Source: Acidobacteriota bacterium (GTDB lineage: Bacteria; Acidobacteriota; Vicinamibacteria; Vicinamibacterales; 2-12-FULL-66-21). From it: DNA of 5,326 bases. Position 1 is the first letter of the stretch, and each line of letters begins with the position of its first letter. The notes under the pieces are model-generated. The model was not told the DNA's origin, did not search any database, and saw nothing but the letters and a program-made list of their open reading frames with translations. Location: positions 1 to 5,326 of the forward strand of contig JACDCA010000460.1 in NCBI GenBank assembly GCA_013694635.1, written 5' to 3'. Of the stretch, positions 5,190 to 5,326 are shown piece after piece. A program made the position numbers and the translations under genes.

Positions 5190-5326
5190 CCGCCCTCTGC
5201 CGAACGAGCCTCTAGCCCCTCAATTCGCTTGTGTAGCCAGCCGATCCGCTCAAACTACCCACCGTTCTGGCCCGTTTCCGCCCGGTCAGCGAGCTGTTGC
5301 GATTGACCATTCATGTGAATGTGGGG
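5190..5326. other. Short 3' intergenic stretch, nothing recognised
   Basis: The last 137 bp show no gene start with a ribosome site, no strong hairpin followed by T residues and no copy of the repeats found elsewhere in the window. The only structure is a minor ATTCA/TGAAT inverted repeat at 5309-5320, too short to interpret. Confidence 0.5.

Noticed and set aside
1..5326. CRISPR array, toxin-antitoxin pair or retron-like RNA
   Set aside because: No regularly spaced repeats with unique spacers, no recognisable toxin or antitoxin pair and no reverse transcriptase are present; the repeats found are att copies, doublets and a two-copy tandem unit.

Overview
The window comes from a GC-rich proteobacterial chromosome. 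It looks like a gammaproteobacterium, judging by the TadA sequence, the tRNA-Arg with encoded CCA and the codon choice, but nothing here fixes the genus. It holds the 3' end of a glycoside hydrolase family 3 gene, an intact tRNA-Arg(ACG), a small insertion beside that tRNA, a minus-strand hypothetical gene, tadA, a GC-rich repeat cluster and an orphan cupin/JmjC-like oxygenase gene.

Left side (1-397): the last 84 codons of a GH3 enzyme are followed about 65 bp later by tRNA-Arg(ACG), which has a plausible promoter just ahead of it.

The main structural feature is an exact 45-bp direct repeat. The 3' part of the tRNA (353-397), starting at the first base of the anticodon loop, is repeated at 2703-2747. 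This is the pattern left by site-specific integration into a tRNA gene, with an intact tRNA at one end and an orphan 3' fragment at the other. The enclosed unit is 2,350 bp per att copy and contains no recognisable recombinase. Its one clear gene encodes a secreted protein with a TIMP/netrin-like N-terminal domain (mature N-terminus Cys-Ser-Cys) followed by carboxypeptidase-regulatory-like beta-sandwich repeats. Inside each end lies a pair of GTGAACAAT motifs in the same orientation, which may be recombinase arm sites or another terminal signature. The rest of the insert is non-coding or decayed and includes a possible IS-end remnant near 785-841. I read it as a non-autonomous or degraded integrative element.

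Right side (2748-5326): a 127-aa minus-strand hypothetical protein diverges from tadA. TadA deaminates A34 of tRNA-Arg(ACG), so the enzyme and its substrate tRNA lie close together, and would have been within about 0.6 kb before the insertion. Between tadA and the last gene is a repeat cluster of an 18-bp direct repeat pair flanking two 32-bp tandem copies. The last gene encodes a 413-aa cupin_8/JmjC-like Fe(II)/2-oxoglutarate oxygenase candidate. The final 137 bp contain no gene that I can recognise.
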